Below are positions 34,951 to 45,522 of a stretch of 64,000 bases of DNA, one piece after another (within the stretch, counting starts at the first letter, position 1; each line of letters opens with the position of its first letter). The notes beneath the pieces were generated by a model, which made no database searches, was not told where the DNA came from, and saw only the letters and a program-made list of their open reading frames with translations. The DNA comes from Hyposmocoma kahamanoa (lineage: Eukaryota; Arthropoda; Insecta; Lepidoptera; Cosmopterigidae). Location: positions 10,145,775 through 10,209,774 of the forward strand of contig NW_020653750.1 in the NCBI RefSeq assembly GCF_003589595.1. The letters are read 5' to 3'. Both the position numbers and the translations under genes were made by a program.

Positions 34951-35189
34951 TTTTATTAGTTTATTTATCAAAATATACAAAAAATACTTATTTACTAATT
35001 ACAAGCTGCGCTCACTAAAGCCCTTCCGGTTTTATTCGCGGCGAAGGAATTCAGGCTAATTTAAGTTTAGATATAATATAATGGAGCAAAAATGATAGAA
35101 ACTAACTTAATTTCATCAAGACTTGTACAAAAACATACTCACTTACATATGCATACAATAACAATTAAGCAAATTACAAAATAAAATAA

Positions 35190-35336
35190 ACATAGACAAT
35201 CACAAATTACACCCAAACCAACGAGAAATAAAAAAATTTCTTCTGGCCCGGGAAGCTAACCTGGGATTTCTGCGTGGCAGTAAAACATGGTTATCGTGCG
35301 GCTATAGAGGCATGTGGACGCACGGTAACCGTTTTA
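35190..35336 (-). repeat. Family C SINE fragment (C4)
   Basis: It has ACAATCACAAATTACACCCA, AGAAATAAAAAAATTTCTTC and CTGCGTGGCAG in the order of a reverse C copy. The head region is rearranged. Confidence 0.65.
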
Positions 35337-35348
35337 CATTAAGTTACA

Positions 35349-35425
35349 GCGACTGGGTGCGGGCGGTACAAGACCGGGAGAGCTGGTGTGCTCAAGGAGA
35401 GGCTTATGTCCAGCAGTGTAACAAA
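35349..35425 (+). mobile_element. RTE-type LINE 3' scrap
   Basis: GAGAGGCTTATGTCCAGCAG encodes the EAYVQQ tail of RTE polyproteins, as at 920-1213 and 52672-53051. Only about 25 codons remain. Confidence 0.6.
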
Positions 35426-35429
35426 TACG

Positions 35430-36190
35430 AAACACGTAACAAAAAAAACATCATTGAGAAAACAACGGTAGAATTTTAATCAGTTTACTAATACGGTCAA
35501 ATAGCCTATAAATCAAACAAGAGCGTTAAAATAAAGTTGTGTTGTATATCTGACGCGTTATACCAAACTTATACGTTAAAGTAGACGATCGTGGGAGAAA
35601 AACTGGCTTCCACTACCTTACACTCGTGTTTGGAATAACAAACACAGACAAATGAACTACTACAATGACTGACTTGGAAATGATCACTCGCGTAAAAACT
35701 TTATTCATTGCATGCTAAAAAGAACCTCAACCTCTATTATCTTCAAATAAAACAGCAATGGTCAGCTAAACATGTAGTCGTTAAAACATAATTTAAAAGA
35801 AGTTGCCGAATAGCGCCTAGGTGTACCCGTGACAAACCGACCACTTACGTAAAGTAACGAATTATAACCTACCCAATAAGCAATTGTATTTTTTGCAAAT
35901 ATTGTGTTTTATTTATATCAATATTCTAAGACTGTATCGTCGCCTTAGAGTAAAAACTTTGCACACGCCTTTTCACATAGTTCGTTTTTACTGATTTTTG
36001 TTGAAGAAAAACTTAAAAACTTCTTGTTCAAATGTATTATTAAAGTAATATAATATCTGAAAGAGGTACCTATAATTTAAATTAATTTTACTTTCTAGAA
36101 TTTAAGCTTTCATTGTATCTTACCTATATATTATGAAAATAAAACAAATATTAATGTCGTTTAAGTAATTAAAATGCTAAGTACGAACAT
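35430..36190. other. No gene seen
   Basis: The DNA is unique-looking and AT-rich without coding signals. Confidence 0.5.
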
Positions 36191-36195
36191 TATTA

Positions 36196-36427
36196 TGCGA
36201 TGCAAACGCAATGCAAATGCGCGACTACATCGATACAAACGCGCGATTGCATCGGTACACTTGTGATTTATAAGCGATTGCATCTATGCAATCGCGCGTT
36301 TGTATCGATGCAGTCGCGACATTGCATCGATGCAATCGCCTATAAATTGCAAGTGTAGTGACGCAATCGCGCATTTCACGAACGCGCGTTTTTATCGCTG
36401 CTAAAATTCGGCGTGTCTAACCACTCT
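36196..36427. mobile_element. CpG-rich palindromic TIR element, copy 2 (left end lost)
   Basis: It has the same body as 13648-13968 (CGATGCAATCGC-like units, TATCGATGCAGTCGC) and the same right terminus ending AACCACTCT. The outer ~35 bp of the left arm are missing. Confidence 0.85.
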
Positions 36428-36429
36428 AA

Positions 36430-37105
36430 AATATGATTATTTTGCTCAATATAGCAGTGAGAAAAAAGTAGTTTTAAACAAATTCCAGAGTTTAGTTTTG
36501 AAAAAAGATCCTCTTAAAATGTAATAAACTGCTAGGCATTGGTACTTCTCTAAGAAAAACACTTAAAGCGAATCCAATTTTGTGAAGGTCAAGACTCTAT
36601 ACTCTACAAATTAATTAAAAAGTGTTACTACATGCTACGAACGTAGAGGTGCGTAATCTGTAGCACGTAGCGCGACGGAGCTACGAGGTAAGTATGGAAT
36701 GAATCATGGATCACAATTGCGTAGTCCGACCATGTATCGCGTCGTCCGTAAAAACGGTCATTTGTTTTGTTTGATTAACTCCACGCGGGTATATAAAAGA
36801 AATTAACATAATCCAGAGCTTTCTATGGAAATGTTTTCTTTTAAATTAATTGTAATTTATTATACGTCCTGTGATGAGATTATTATCTCTACTTAAACCG
36901 CAGTGGTATTAAAGAGTTAAATAATTAGAATCCTGGTAGTACATATGTTAATGTGGTAAATGTATTTAATCCTATTTGCCTGATCCTATTACGTTGCTAT
37001 GTACTTAGATATTAATAAATTTAATAAGAGTAGAATATCACACAAACTATGTGAAGCGATATTCATTTCCAGCGAAGTTATATGAATTTCGTGTTTTATA
37101 TACTA
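36430..37105. other. No gene seen
   Basis: A consensus splice donor (GAG|GTAAGT) occurs near 36686-36694 after a GC-richer stretch. No exon could be built around it. Confidence 0.4.
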
Positions 37106-37109
37106 ATAT

Positions 37110-37408
37110 ATGATACTAAGTGACCGGACAAACAAATCGTGCGCCTGGTGTTAAGCGACACACCTGCCCATAGCAGTTGCAGTGCCATTCAGAGCTTTAA
37201 ATGGTAAAGATTTGAACCATACTGCCACCGCGCCCGTCACCCTGAGACATAAGTTGGTAAACCCCATGTGACTGGAATTTCACCAGCACCCTTACCCTTC
37301 AAAAACCGGGACGCAGTAATGCTCACATTATTGCTTGGCAGCAGAAATACTACGTAAGGCGACATTAGTTCTCTGGACGAATTCTTTCACAAGGAGCTCT
37401 AATGCTAC
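37110..37408 (-). repeat. Family A repeat, full length (A14)
   Basis: It runs from ATGATACTAAGTGACCGG to TTTCACAAGGAGCTCTAATG. Confidence 0.9.
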
Positions 37409-37664
37409 GAAAAAATATAATTATACATAGCTGTGGGGAGGACGTTTTAAGCATAGAAATAAACATTATCCGTAGTAAGTAAATATAGATTTGTTAATAC
37501 TATATTTTATTATATTATGACTTTCATGTTCTAACAGTACTTTTCACATATGACCACATGTGGCCTTATTATAATAAAATTATGTGTACATTATTTTATC
37601 AACCAATTTACTTAAAAGTTACCTCTGCTGACCGTTTATTTTAAGCAAACATTACCAATTTTTA

Positions 37665-37942
37665 ACCGACTTCAAAAAAAAGAGCAGGTTCTCAATTCGA
37701 CTGTATTCTTTTTTGTATGTATGTTACGCGATAACTCCCGACATTTGTGAACCGATTTTGTTGATTGATTTTTTGTTGGAAAGAGGGTACCTCGGTTTTG
37801 GTCCCATTTAAATTTGAAGAAAATAATCCACCTCTAAGGGTGCAAACTAGGGGATGAATCCGGTTTCGCGCACGTTCCGGTAACCGATTCCAATAAAACT
37901 TAGCAAATAAATATAATTCCACGGACTTTTGAGGTAGGTTTT
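37665..37942 (+). repeat. Family B repeat, short form (B5)
   Basis: It starts TTTTTAACCGACTTC and ends TTTTGAGGTAGGTTTTTTA. It lacks the extra internal module of B1 and B7. Confidence 0.9.
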
Positions 37943-37949
37943 TTATTTA

Positions 37950-38410
37950 ACGAAAAGTTACAATTATTTACTAATAGTCTAAAAAAATAGATTAATCAAC
38001 AAACTTGTACAATAAAATATATAGTTTTCCTCGCCTACACGTCACGTCGTGAAATAACAAAGAGATCGTTAGTGACGTAACTGAGAGTGAGAAATTAACG
38101 GCGCGAAAAAACTCTGCCCGCTTGATTTACCTGTGCCATCCATTTGCATTAGCCCGTGCCATTAAGGGACTGTTCACACTGTTACTGCCGTGTTACAGCT
38201 GCTTAATAAGGCTACTTTGAGGTTCATTAACTATTAAAGCGGAGTTTTCACCACTGCGCTCCGATAGATATTTTATTTATGGTATTCAAACAGCCAAACA
38301 GCCAAACATTTTACATGATAGAAAGCCGTAAAAACCCTTTATACACATTACAAGTATCCTGAACAGAGCGAATGCGGCGGACGTTAAGAAATAATATCTA
38401 AATAAATAAA
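37950..38410. other. No gene seen
   Basis: It is unique-looking sequence with no coding signal. Confidence 0.5.
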
Positions 38411-38413
38411 TAA

Positions 38414-38523
38414 CGCGCTCATTCATAGCCCTGCACTAGGGAAACTCTGTATTGCAGGTGCCATGGACACACACACGCATAGACACCCACAAATTACACC
38501 CAAACTCATAAGAGAAATAAATC
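38414..38523 (-). repeat. Family C SINE, 3' part of split copy (C5)
   Basis: This is the reverse 3' portion, up to CATAAGAGAAATAAAT. The rest of the same SINE resumes at 39128 after an inserted TIR element. Confidence 0.75.
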
Positions 38524-38631
38524 GCACATGAAACTGAATGCTGTCGTAACTCAAAATTGCGGAACTGAGAAAACACAATTTGAAAATTAAAAAGTATTTA
38601 ATATGTCTTATTGCGAATAATGTGTTTGTTA

Positions 38632-38975
38632 TATAAAGATCGAACACATAGAAAAATTTTCTTCGACTCGATGGGACTTGAACCCACGACCATACTGCAC
38701 TACAGTATTGCTCTTACCAACTGAGGTACGGGTTAAGTTATCGAATTGTCGAAATTCTCCTACGCGTTTTTATTAAAGATATTTGTAAAGGATTTTTCGG
38801 TATTGGGCGCCGCTAGTAACATCTAGTGAGAGATTTTAGAACCTTCTTCACCGCAGCCGGTACCTTTACTGGTGCCTCAACTGACGTAGAAGTCACTTTA
38901 TGATCAAATGTATTATCTTTGCAATCATAGATATAATGAAAACTAGTGAAGTTATTTCACAAAAAGTCTCAATAA
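38632..38975. repeat. Family D repeat, longest copy (D4)
   Basis: It runs from AAAGATCGAACACATAG to the right subterminal motif AACTAGTGAAGTTATTTCAC. It holds a tRNA-like core and about 200 further bases absent from the other D copies. Confidence 0.6.
38664..38735 (-). pseudogene. tRNA-like sequence (tRNA-Thr(AGT)-like pseudogene)
   Basis: On the minus strand the D-arm motif CTCAGTTGGTAAGAGC, an anticodon stem ATACT/AGTAT with loop GTAGTGC (anticodon AGT), and a T arm GTGGGTTCAAGTCCCAT are clear. The acceptor stem pairs poorly (about 5 of 7) and position 10-25 is mismatched. Together with its place in family D, this points to a tRNA-derived repeat and not a working gene. Confidence 0.6.
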
Positions 38976-39127
38976 TAAATGTGATTATTTTTATGTATCA
39001 TAACACTTAATTATCTACTTATAAACAAGAATATATTATTATGTTGGTTTCATTTTTTTTTTTTACTTTAAATTGTGTCCTCTCAATTCCACAATTTTGA
39101 GTTACGACAGCATATAGTTTCGTGTGC

Positions 39128-39219
39128 AAAATGTAGGCCGTACAAATATTTCGCCCGTCTCGGGCATCGAACCTCTGTGTGGCAGACCAGCATGATACCC
39201 ATTCAGCCACGGAGGCGGA
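39128..39219 (-). repeat. Family C SINE, 5' part of split copy (C6)
   Basis: It resumes at ATGTAGGCCGTACAAATATT and ends at the SINE head GCCACGGAGGC, completing C5. Confidence 0.75.
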
Positions 39220-39257
39220 GCTTACTTTTTGTCTGTGATTGCCACGATTACTCTCTC

Positions 39258-39440
39258 TACTGCCTCCGTGGCCGAACGGTTACCATGCCGGACTGTTACC
39301 CAGAGGTGCCAGGTACGATTCTCGGGCCGGGAGAAATATTTGTATGGCCTACATTTATTTCTCTCGTGAGTTTCTGTGTAATTTGTGGTTGTCCATTTGT
39401 GTGTCCATGACACCCGCGACACAGGGTTTCCCTAGTGCTA
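39258..39440 (+). repeat. Family C SINE (C7)
   Basis: It starts TACTGCCTCCGTGGCCGAAC and ends CAGGGTTTCCCTAGTGC. It lies head-to-head with C6, 40 bp away. Confidence 0.9.
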
Positions 39441-39444
39441 TTAT

Positions 39445-40310
39445 TATTATAATACGGAAATTCCAGATCACAGTACCTACACTTTTGCGGTAGAAAAGGA
39501 AAGGGTGGTGATATCTACCTGGGCAGAACCTTACCACTATTAAAAATGACCTAAGGACCGAGTTCACTACTTGCGATGGCTACCACCGGCTATTTTCTTC
39601 AAAAGTCGATAATAAATTTACAACATTAACAACCTAGTCACGTCAACTACAAACGTAATTCTGAAAACGGTTACAACGCAAGACTCGAATAGTTCAACTT
39701 TACAAATGCTGGATTTACTCTGTTCATTCGTCTATTCATTCGTCATTGAAATCAAATCTGGGTAGACCTGTTTGAGCAACCGCTCAAGCAAAAGTTGAGA
39801 CAACAAAATAATGAGATAGCTTTCCCAGCTTCTCTTTGATGTACAAAAGTACTCGATGTGTACAATGGACCTTATTCTGGACCATAGAGAAACTACGCAG
39901 CTGCGCCCGACTTGCAGCGTAACAACGCTTTAATCTTCCTCAATTTTTTTTTTAATTTCATCTTTAGTTCATTTCATTCATTTTGCATAGTTTATGCTCT
40001 TCTTCAAAGCGACTCTATTGTTTACTTTGCATTGTTTATTTGCTACTGTGTACTTGAGCAAGTTCCAAATATAACCTTAAATATAGAAATTGTGTAAGTT
40101 TTTTAAAAACAACAAATCTTTTTAAAATCGTTGAATATAATCTCACAGGTGTTATCTACGATGTCGCCGATGATATTAACTAAGTAACAGAATATTTTAC
40201 GATAGAGCTTTTACTTTAAAACGTTTTTAATGCATATGGGTCTTAAGGCTTTTTCACAGTTTTTAACATAAGACGTACGTTCAATTTATTTTATAACTTT
40301 TACTATTATA
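39445..40310. other. No gene seen
   Basis: AT-rich. The 61-codon frame at 39912-40097 is hydrophobic and AT-driven and has no recognised domain. Confidence 0.5.
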
Positions 40311-40316
40311 TTATTT

Positions 40317-40410
40317 GATGATCTTGTTAGCTCAACGGTTTGCACTATATCATTGTCCCGGTCACTGCCCCGGAGTTCGGTTACTCTGGTACTTATAGCA
40401 AAGGGAATTC
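40317..40410 (+). repeat. Family E tRNA-derived SINE (head)
   Basis: GATCTTGTTAGCTCAACGG (A-box) and GAGTTCGGTTAC (degenerate B box), then GGGAATTCACTAG, match the E family. Confidence 0.6.
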
Positions 40411-40414
40411 ACTA

Positions 40415-41440
40415 GTTTAAGAACAGATAATTGGTGAAGTTGTCTGGCAGATTATTTTTGTTATAATGTTGACCAATATACTTAATATATACAGCGCGAG
40501 TCTTGTGACTAACAACACTGTAATTAATACTTACCATCATCATCGCTACCATAACTGTAGCGGACTGTTTCAATGTGGTTCGGTTGAAAAGTGATCAAGA
40601 CCAAAGAAAATGTACTTACAGTGTATTTAAACATTGTAAAGCTACGAACGAACAACAGAGAAAACACTGTCAATAATAAAGAAAAAGGCACCAAATATAA
40701 GTACATTTAAATTTAGAATTTTAATCTAAAACAACTGCTAAAAAGACTATCACTAATTACAGATTTCTCTCACGGTATGAGTTTTTTTTGTTTTCCCTTT
40801 ATTTCCAAACGGTTACACGCTCCATGGTCAGAGGTTAACTGACCAACGGTAGATGAGAGCTTTTAGGGCAGACATATCAGTCTATCCTTTTTCGCTGTCG
40901 ACGAGTACACTTCAACTCGATTTCTTGTGGCATTAAGAACTCATACCGTGGTAAGAAGCTTGTAATTAGTGATAATCATTTAATGAATAACAACGAAAGA
41001 CTACATAAAATGTTTAAAAAAGAAAAAGAATAGTAGCAACTGTCGTGATTCGCTACAACAACTATGCCACTTACTTACTCTATTACCACTATCGTTACTA
41101 TATACCACTTTAATATTACGTACACATATGTATGTATACACTAAAATGTACGCGATATAGATCCGAACAAAATTGTTCCATTTCCATTTTTCAGTATATA
41201 TTATCATGGGCGTCAAACATAGCCATTACATTTTCGTACAAACAGGAGATGAGGAACTAGGAGATTGATGTGTTGCATATGTTAGATTACAGTGATTTCC
41301 ATCGCGAATACAAACGTCATAAATCCGTTATACACCCCACTGATGGGTTGATTGTACCTACCCATGATACTGAACAAGTCCTAGTTTGACTAAGGAAATA
41401 ATATCCTTACATTTATAGTTTCGTCGTATATTTTTTCACA
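40415..41440. other. No gene seen
   Basis: There are no recognisable elements. Short minus frames (40524, 41001) are AT-driven. Confidence 0.5.
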
Positions 41441-41444
41441 ACCT

Positions 41445-42062
41445 TTCATTTCCAACCAAAATTTCTTTCTATCTGTATATCAAAGCCCTTTTACTCATCC
41501 GTTTATATACATACCGTCTGGAAATAAAAAATGCCTATTGGTATGAAATTTTTTAACCGACTTAAAAAAAGGAAGAGGTTCTCAATTCGTCTTTTTTTTG
41601 TATGTATGTTACGCGATAACTCCGGCATTTGATCATTCTTTTTTTGTTGGAAAGAGGATACATCAATAGTGTTCCCGTTTTAATATGACAAAAATATTCA
41701 AGGGTGGCAAACTAGGGGATGAATGACTTTTGAGGTCGGTTTTTTCAGTACCTACTCTGTTTCTATATGTATTTTACTGTCACCTTACTGAATTGACCAG
41801 GGTTAGCCAGATGTACCGGAAAAGAATGGTACGCCGTGTAAGGAGACTCCTATCGTGCACCCCATTATATTACATGTATATTACAGCCCTATTACTCGCC
41901 TTTCTTCTATACACGTACTATATACTTTCGTTTGATTTCATATTTTTTTTCCTATCTGAATATCATACCCTTTTATTCGCCTGCTAATTAAGCATTAAAT
42001 ATGCTTATTGGTATGAAATTTTCCTCTACCCATATTTTAAAGGCCTTTTACTCGCCTGTTAT
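41445..42062. repeat. Degenerate tandem repeat interrupted by a B element
   Basis: A unit containing CCTTTTACTCGCCTG and CTTATTGGTATGAAATTTT recurs near 41488, 41885, 41968 and 42047. Family B copy B6 sits directly after the first GGTATGAAATTTT. Confidence 0.5.
41553..41762 (+). repeat. Family B repeat, internally deleted (B6)
   Basis: Both ends are present (AACCGACTTAAAAAAAGG, TTTGAGGTCGGTTTTTTC). About 80 bp around the middle and near the 3' end are gone. Confidence 0.85.
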
Positions 42063-42452
42063 ACCTGTTGTCATAAAATAAAAATACTTAAGTTAATTGA
42101 TGAGAATATTTCCTTATCATAAAACGTTTTCATACAGTTAAGCAAAATAAACGATGTGTTCTAGGGTTATATTTCATTCTATTCTCTACAGCAGCGTTGG
42201 CACGTTAGTACATTTCCGCGTAAGAACAAAAGACCGCTTCCACAATGAAGGCAAAGAGGGAAGAAGTGGTTTTTTATTGTGACCAATTTATATTTACAGT
42301 ACGTGTCTTGTTTATATTGACACGCAGTTGCTTATATAAGGGACTTGCGTAAATACTTCTTTATTTGAGAACAAAAAATATAACATGAATTAATTTGAAG
42401 TTTATTTGAGGTACAGGGTCGTGGAAACTTAGTGGCAGGACGCTTCTTTTAT

Positions 42453-42876
42453 CACCGACTTCAAAAAAGGAGGAGGTTCTCAATTCGACTGTATGTTCTT
42501 TTTTTTTTCTTTTTTTTTTGTATGCATGTTACGCGATAACTCCGGTATTTGTGAACCTGTTTTCATGATTCTTTTTTGTTGGAAAGGGGGTACTTCCATA
42601 GTAGTCCCATTTCATTTTGAAGAAAATCATTCACCTCGAAGATTTACTTTTATAAATAGCGCCTAACTTTAATTTAGGAGCAATTACTTTAATAGTTGAT
42701 TTTGCTATTTCTTCCATTTAAGGCGTTTTTCTCTCAATATACTTTGAGTAGTGTCGTAGTGAGAACCTATTTTTATTATCTCCAGCGTCAAGTCCTGTTT
42801 CAATAAAACTTAGCAAATAGACGTAATTTCACGTACTTTTGAGGTCGGTTTTTTTAATACTCTGTACTGAGATTAT
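42453..42876 (+). repeat. Family B repeat, long form (B7)
   Basis: It carries the same extra module as B1 (TTTATAAATAGCGCCTAA to TATACTTTGAGTA) and ends with the CTCTGTACTGAGATTAT tail. Confidence 0.85.
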
Positions 42877-43100
42877 CAATTGAGAGATTGATGGCACGGT
42901 CCTAGCTATGACTTGTAAACTTGTAATAGTTGGATAAAAATAGCTAAGTTTGGCGAATTGCATTATTAATTTTTATGTAACGAAACCATTTGCTGATTTA
43001 TATTTGTGTCTTCTTGACGAAGCCTGCATTGCGGATTGCCATGATTATGTAATTAATTTAGTTTTTAAACGAATTTAATTGTATTGTAATTAAATAACGA

Positions 43101-43430
43101 ATGAAATTGCAGGCACATGAGACTTGTCAACTTATGTCGCTCGTGCAAACCCGCTCGTAGCGAATTTCGCTGCAAGATGCAGTCGCCTTTTACAAATAAA
43201 ATCGTATATTTGTAATTGACGCTCGACGCTGACGCTTGTAGCGTCAAGCGAATTCGCTAGGAGCGTCCCGGCTCATGACCCTCGGGTTAGGTTCACGGGC
43301 GCAGTGGCGGTGCCCCAGATCTTTATGATTTAAGCTAACATTGCAAGTAACACTGCAACTGTTATGGGCAGGCGTGTGGCTTACTACCAGGCGCTCGACT
43401 TGTTCATCTCACCACTGGGTATTATAAAAA
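43101..43430 (+). repeat. Family A repeat interrupted by a small palindromic insert (A15)
   Basis: The copy breaks after GACTTGTCAACTTATGTC and resumes at TTCACGGGCGCAGTGGCGG. It ends GGGTATTATAAAAAAAACAA. Confidence 0.8.
43139..43276. mobile_element. Small TIR insert within family A copy
   Basis: The arms share CGCTCGTAGCGAATTTCGCT and the complement of AGCGAATTCGCTAGGAGCG. The ~138-bp insert is absent from all other A copies. No TSD is certain. Confidence 0.55.
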
Positions 43431-43434
43431 AAAC

Positions 43435-43675
43435 AATGGCTATGACTTTCATTTCTGTGTTCTTACAAGTGTTTAACGAAAACAATGTGATGAACCCCAC
43501 ATGTCAAACACGATTTATAAACCTTAAAAAAAAATGTGATGACGAAACGTTATATATCCGATTAAGACTCCTTTTATTGGGTAATGCATTCCACGTGTAA
43601 GCGAATTTCTTTCGCATAATGTAATTTTCTTTTTATTTGTCGTCGTTGCATTTCGACAGTATTTTGTTTTAATTA
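43435..43675. other. No gene seen
   Basis: A short AT-rich spacer. Confidence 0.5.
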
Positions 43676-43679
43676 TATT

Positions 43680-43797
43680 TTTTAGTTAAAAACGAATATT
43701 ACACAACATCACATACATACGTTGCTCTGATCCCAAGGTAAGTAACTAAAGGTCTTATGTTACGAAAATCGGAAACAATGACGGTACCACAAGTAGA

Positions 43798-43801
<4 letters not shown>
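43680..43801 (-). repeat. Family F tRNA-derived SINE, 3' part (split by LINE)
   Basis: It matches 59440-59545 (CATCACATACAT, TTGCTCTGATCCCA, GACGGTACCACAA). It is interrupted at 43801 by the LINE and resumes at 46869. Confidence 0.8.
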
Positions 43802-43828
<27 letters not shown>

Positions 43829-43926
43829 ATACCTGACAGGCAAATGACTCCACTCCACCTGATGTCAAGTGGAAAGTGGTATCCAAACGCGAAGGAACCT
43901 AGTGCAGCGATGGAATCCTCACTGCA

Positions 43927-45492
43927 CTAGCCGCCTCCACCCTGCCTGCCTACAATATGCCTCTTCACGCCTCGTTTGAAGGACCCCATATCATAAGAGG
44001 GAGGGAAGACATGTGCCGGAAGGGAGTTCCATTTGTCAACAGTGCGGCAGAGAAAGGAGCCACCGAACCTTTTAGTACGCGATGGAATGCGGCAGGTAGT
44101 GAAACGGTGACTACGAAGGCCAGCACGCGTGCTTCTGAGCAGGAACGGGGAAGGGGGGATGAGGTTGAACAGCTCCTCAGAGCACTCACCATGGTACATG
44201 CGGTAAAAGGCGCTAAGCGATGCAACATCTCTACGCAGTTGCAGAGGTTCAAGGCGTGATGAGACCTCTTCGTCGCCTATAATTCGAGTAGCACGACGCT
44301 GTAATTTATCCAAGGCATCGAGTAGGTACTTGGCGGAGCCGTCCCACAAGTGCGAACAATACTCAACGCAAGACCGGACCTGTGTTTTGTACAGCAGGCA
44401 TAACTGGTCCGGCGTGAAAAAACGTCGTACCTTGTTCAGGACTTCGAGTTTCCGTGAGGCTGTTTTGATCACAGATTCGATGTAGCTCCTTGGATTCAAA
44501 TCACAGCAGATTTCCATACCGAGCAAGGTGAAACTGCTCCGAGGTGAAAGTGCTGTGCTCATCAGAGAAGGCATGGGAAGGAACGGCGACAATTTTGTTG
44601 TTAACGCGCAAACCTGTGTATTCTTGGCGTTGAACTCAACAAGATTACTGGATCCCCATGCAGATATGAGGTCCAATATCCTATTGAGCTCAACGACAAG
44701 ATCAGATCGCTCTCTGTCAGTATCGGCGCGCCCAGCTGCGGGGAATCCATGATATCCCCCATGAACAGTGCTATCATCTGCATAACAATGAATATTCCCA
44801 AGTGGAAGCATATCATTGATATGCAGAAGGAAAAGCGTGGGAGATAGGACGGATCCCTGCGGTACGCCGGCGTTCACATTCACGAACCTCGAAATGCTGC
44901 CGTCAGAAACGACGCGAATTCTCCGCTCACGAAGGAAATCGGCAATCCAGCTGCATAACTGGGCTGGCAAACCGTACGCCGGGAGCTTGGAGAGAAGAGC
45001 TTTGTGCCAGACCCGATCGAACGCTTTGGCTATATCGAGGCTAACAGCCAACGATTCGCCACGTTTGTCTATAGCCTCACCCCAAATATGCGATAAGTAC
45101 GCTAGAAGGTCACCCGTTGATCGTTTCGGACGAAACCCATACTGCCGATCATTAATTATGGAGTGATCTTGTAGGTATTGGGTCAGTTGTTTATTAAGGA
45201 TCCGCTCTAAAACCTTGCATATTATGGAAGTAATGGCTATGGGACGGTAATTATGCGGGTCTGATCGGTCGCCTTTTTTGGGAACTGGTTGCACATTAGC
45301 CTCTCTCCAAGAGTCCGGCACACGACCTGAAGAGAGCGACAGACGATACAGTCGCGTTAGCACGGGAGTCAACTCAGCTGCGCAATTCCTAAGTACAATC
45401 GCTGGGATACCATCAGGACCACTAGCTTTCCGGACGTCGAGAGACTGCAGCTGCGTACGCACATCGCATTGTCTGATACGAATATCAGACAT
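43927..45492 (-). CDS. LINE reverse transcriptase (ORF2 C-terminal part)
   Basis: This 521-codon frame encodes the RNA-dependent DNA polymerase that copies LINE RNA into the nicked target. Visible RT motifs are KASGPDGIP (about residues 22-30), NYRPIAITSI (81-90), SLDIAKAFDRVWH (151-163, catalytic Asp153), GVPQGSVLSP (209-218) and YADD (237-240, the catalytic Asp pair). The C-terminal region (CSHLWDGSAKY, LQRRATRIIGD, WNSLPAHVF) is typical of the Jockey/CR1 group. All catalytic residues are present. The annotated start is only the first Met after an in-frame TAG, and the real ORF2 began upstream. It needs the broken upstream segment, so it is probably not functional as one protein. Confidence 0.9.
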   Translation of the reverse strand: MSDIRIRQCDVRTQLQSLDVRKASGPDGIPAIVLRNCAAELTPVLTRLYRLSLSSGRVPDSWREANVQPVPKKGDRSDPHNYRPIAITSIICKVLERILNKQLTQYLQDHSIINDRQYGFRPKRSTGDLLAYLSHIWGEAIDKRGESLAVSLDIAKAFDRVWHKALLSKLPAYGLPAQLCSWIADFLRERRIRVVSDGSISRFVNVNAGVPQGSVLSPTLFLLHINDMLPLGNIHCYADDSTVHGGYHGFPAAGRADTDRERSDLVVELNRILDLISAWGSSNLVEFNAKNTQVCALTTKLSPFLPMPSLMSTALSPRSSFTLLGMEICCDLNPRSYIESVIKTASRKLEVLNKVRRFFTPDQLCLLYKTQVRSCVEYCSHLWDGSAKYLLDALDKLQRRATRIIGDEEVSSRLEPLQLRRDVASLSAFYRMYHGECSEELFNLIPPSPFLLRSTRAGLRSHRFTTCRIPSRTKRFGGSFLCRTVDKWNSLPAHVFPPSYDMGSFKRGVKRHIVGRQGGGG

Positions 45493-45522
45493 CGTGTAGC
45501 CACAGTGAGGTAGAGTTGGTGG

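Larger units (their letters stand above)
38524..39127. mobile_element. TIR element (~65-bp arms) inserted in a SINE
   Basis: The left arm starts GCACATGAAACTGAATGCTG, and the right arm is its complement ending at 39127. Arms match for about 65 bp (AACTCAAAATTG inside). AAATC and AAATG flank the two ends, a possible 5-bp target duplication. It contains family D copy D4 and no transposase. Confidence 0.75.

Noticed and set aside
38664..38735. A functional tRNA gene
   Set aside because: The acceptor stem and base 10-25 pairing are poor, and the sequence is part of repeat family D.
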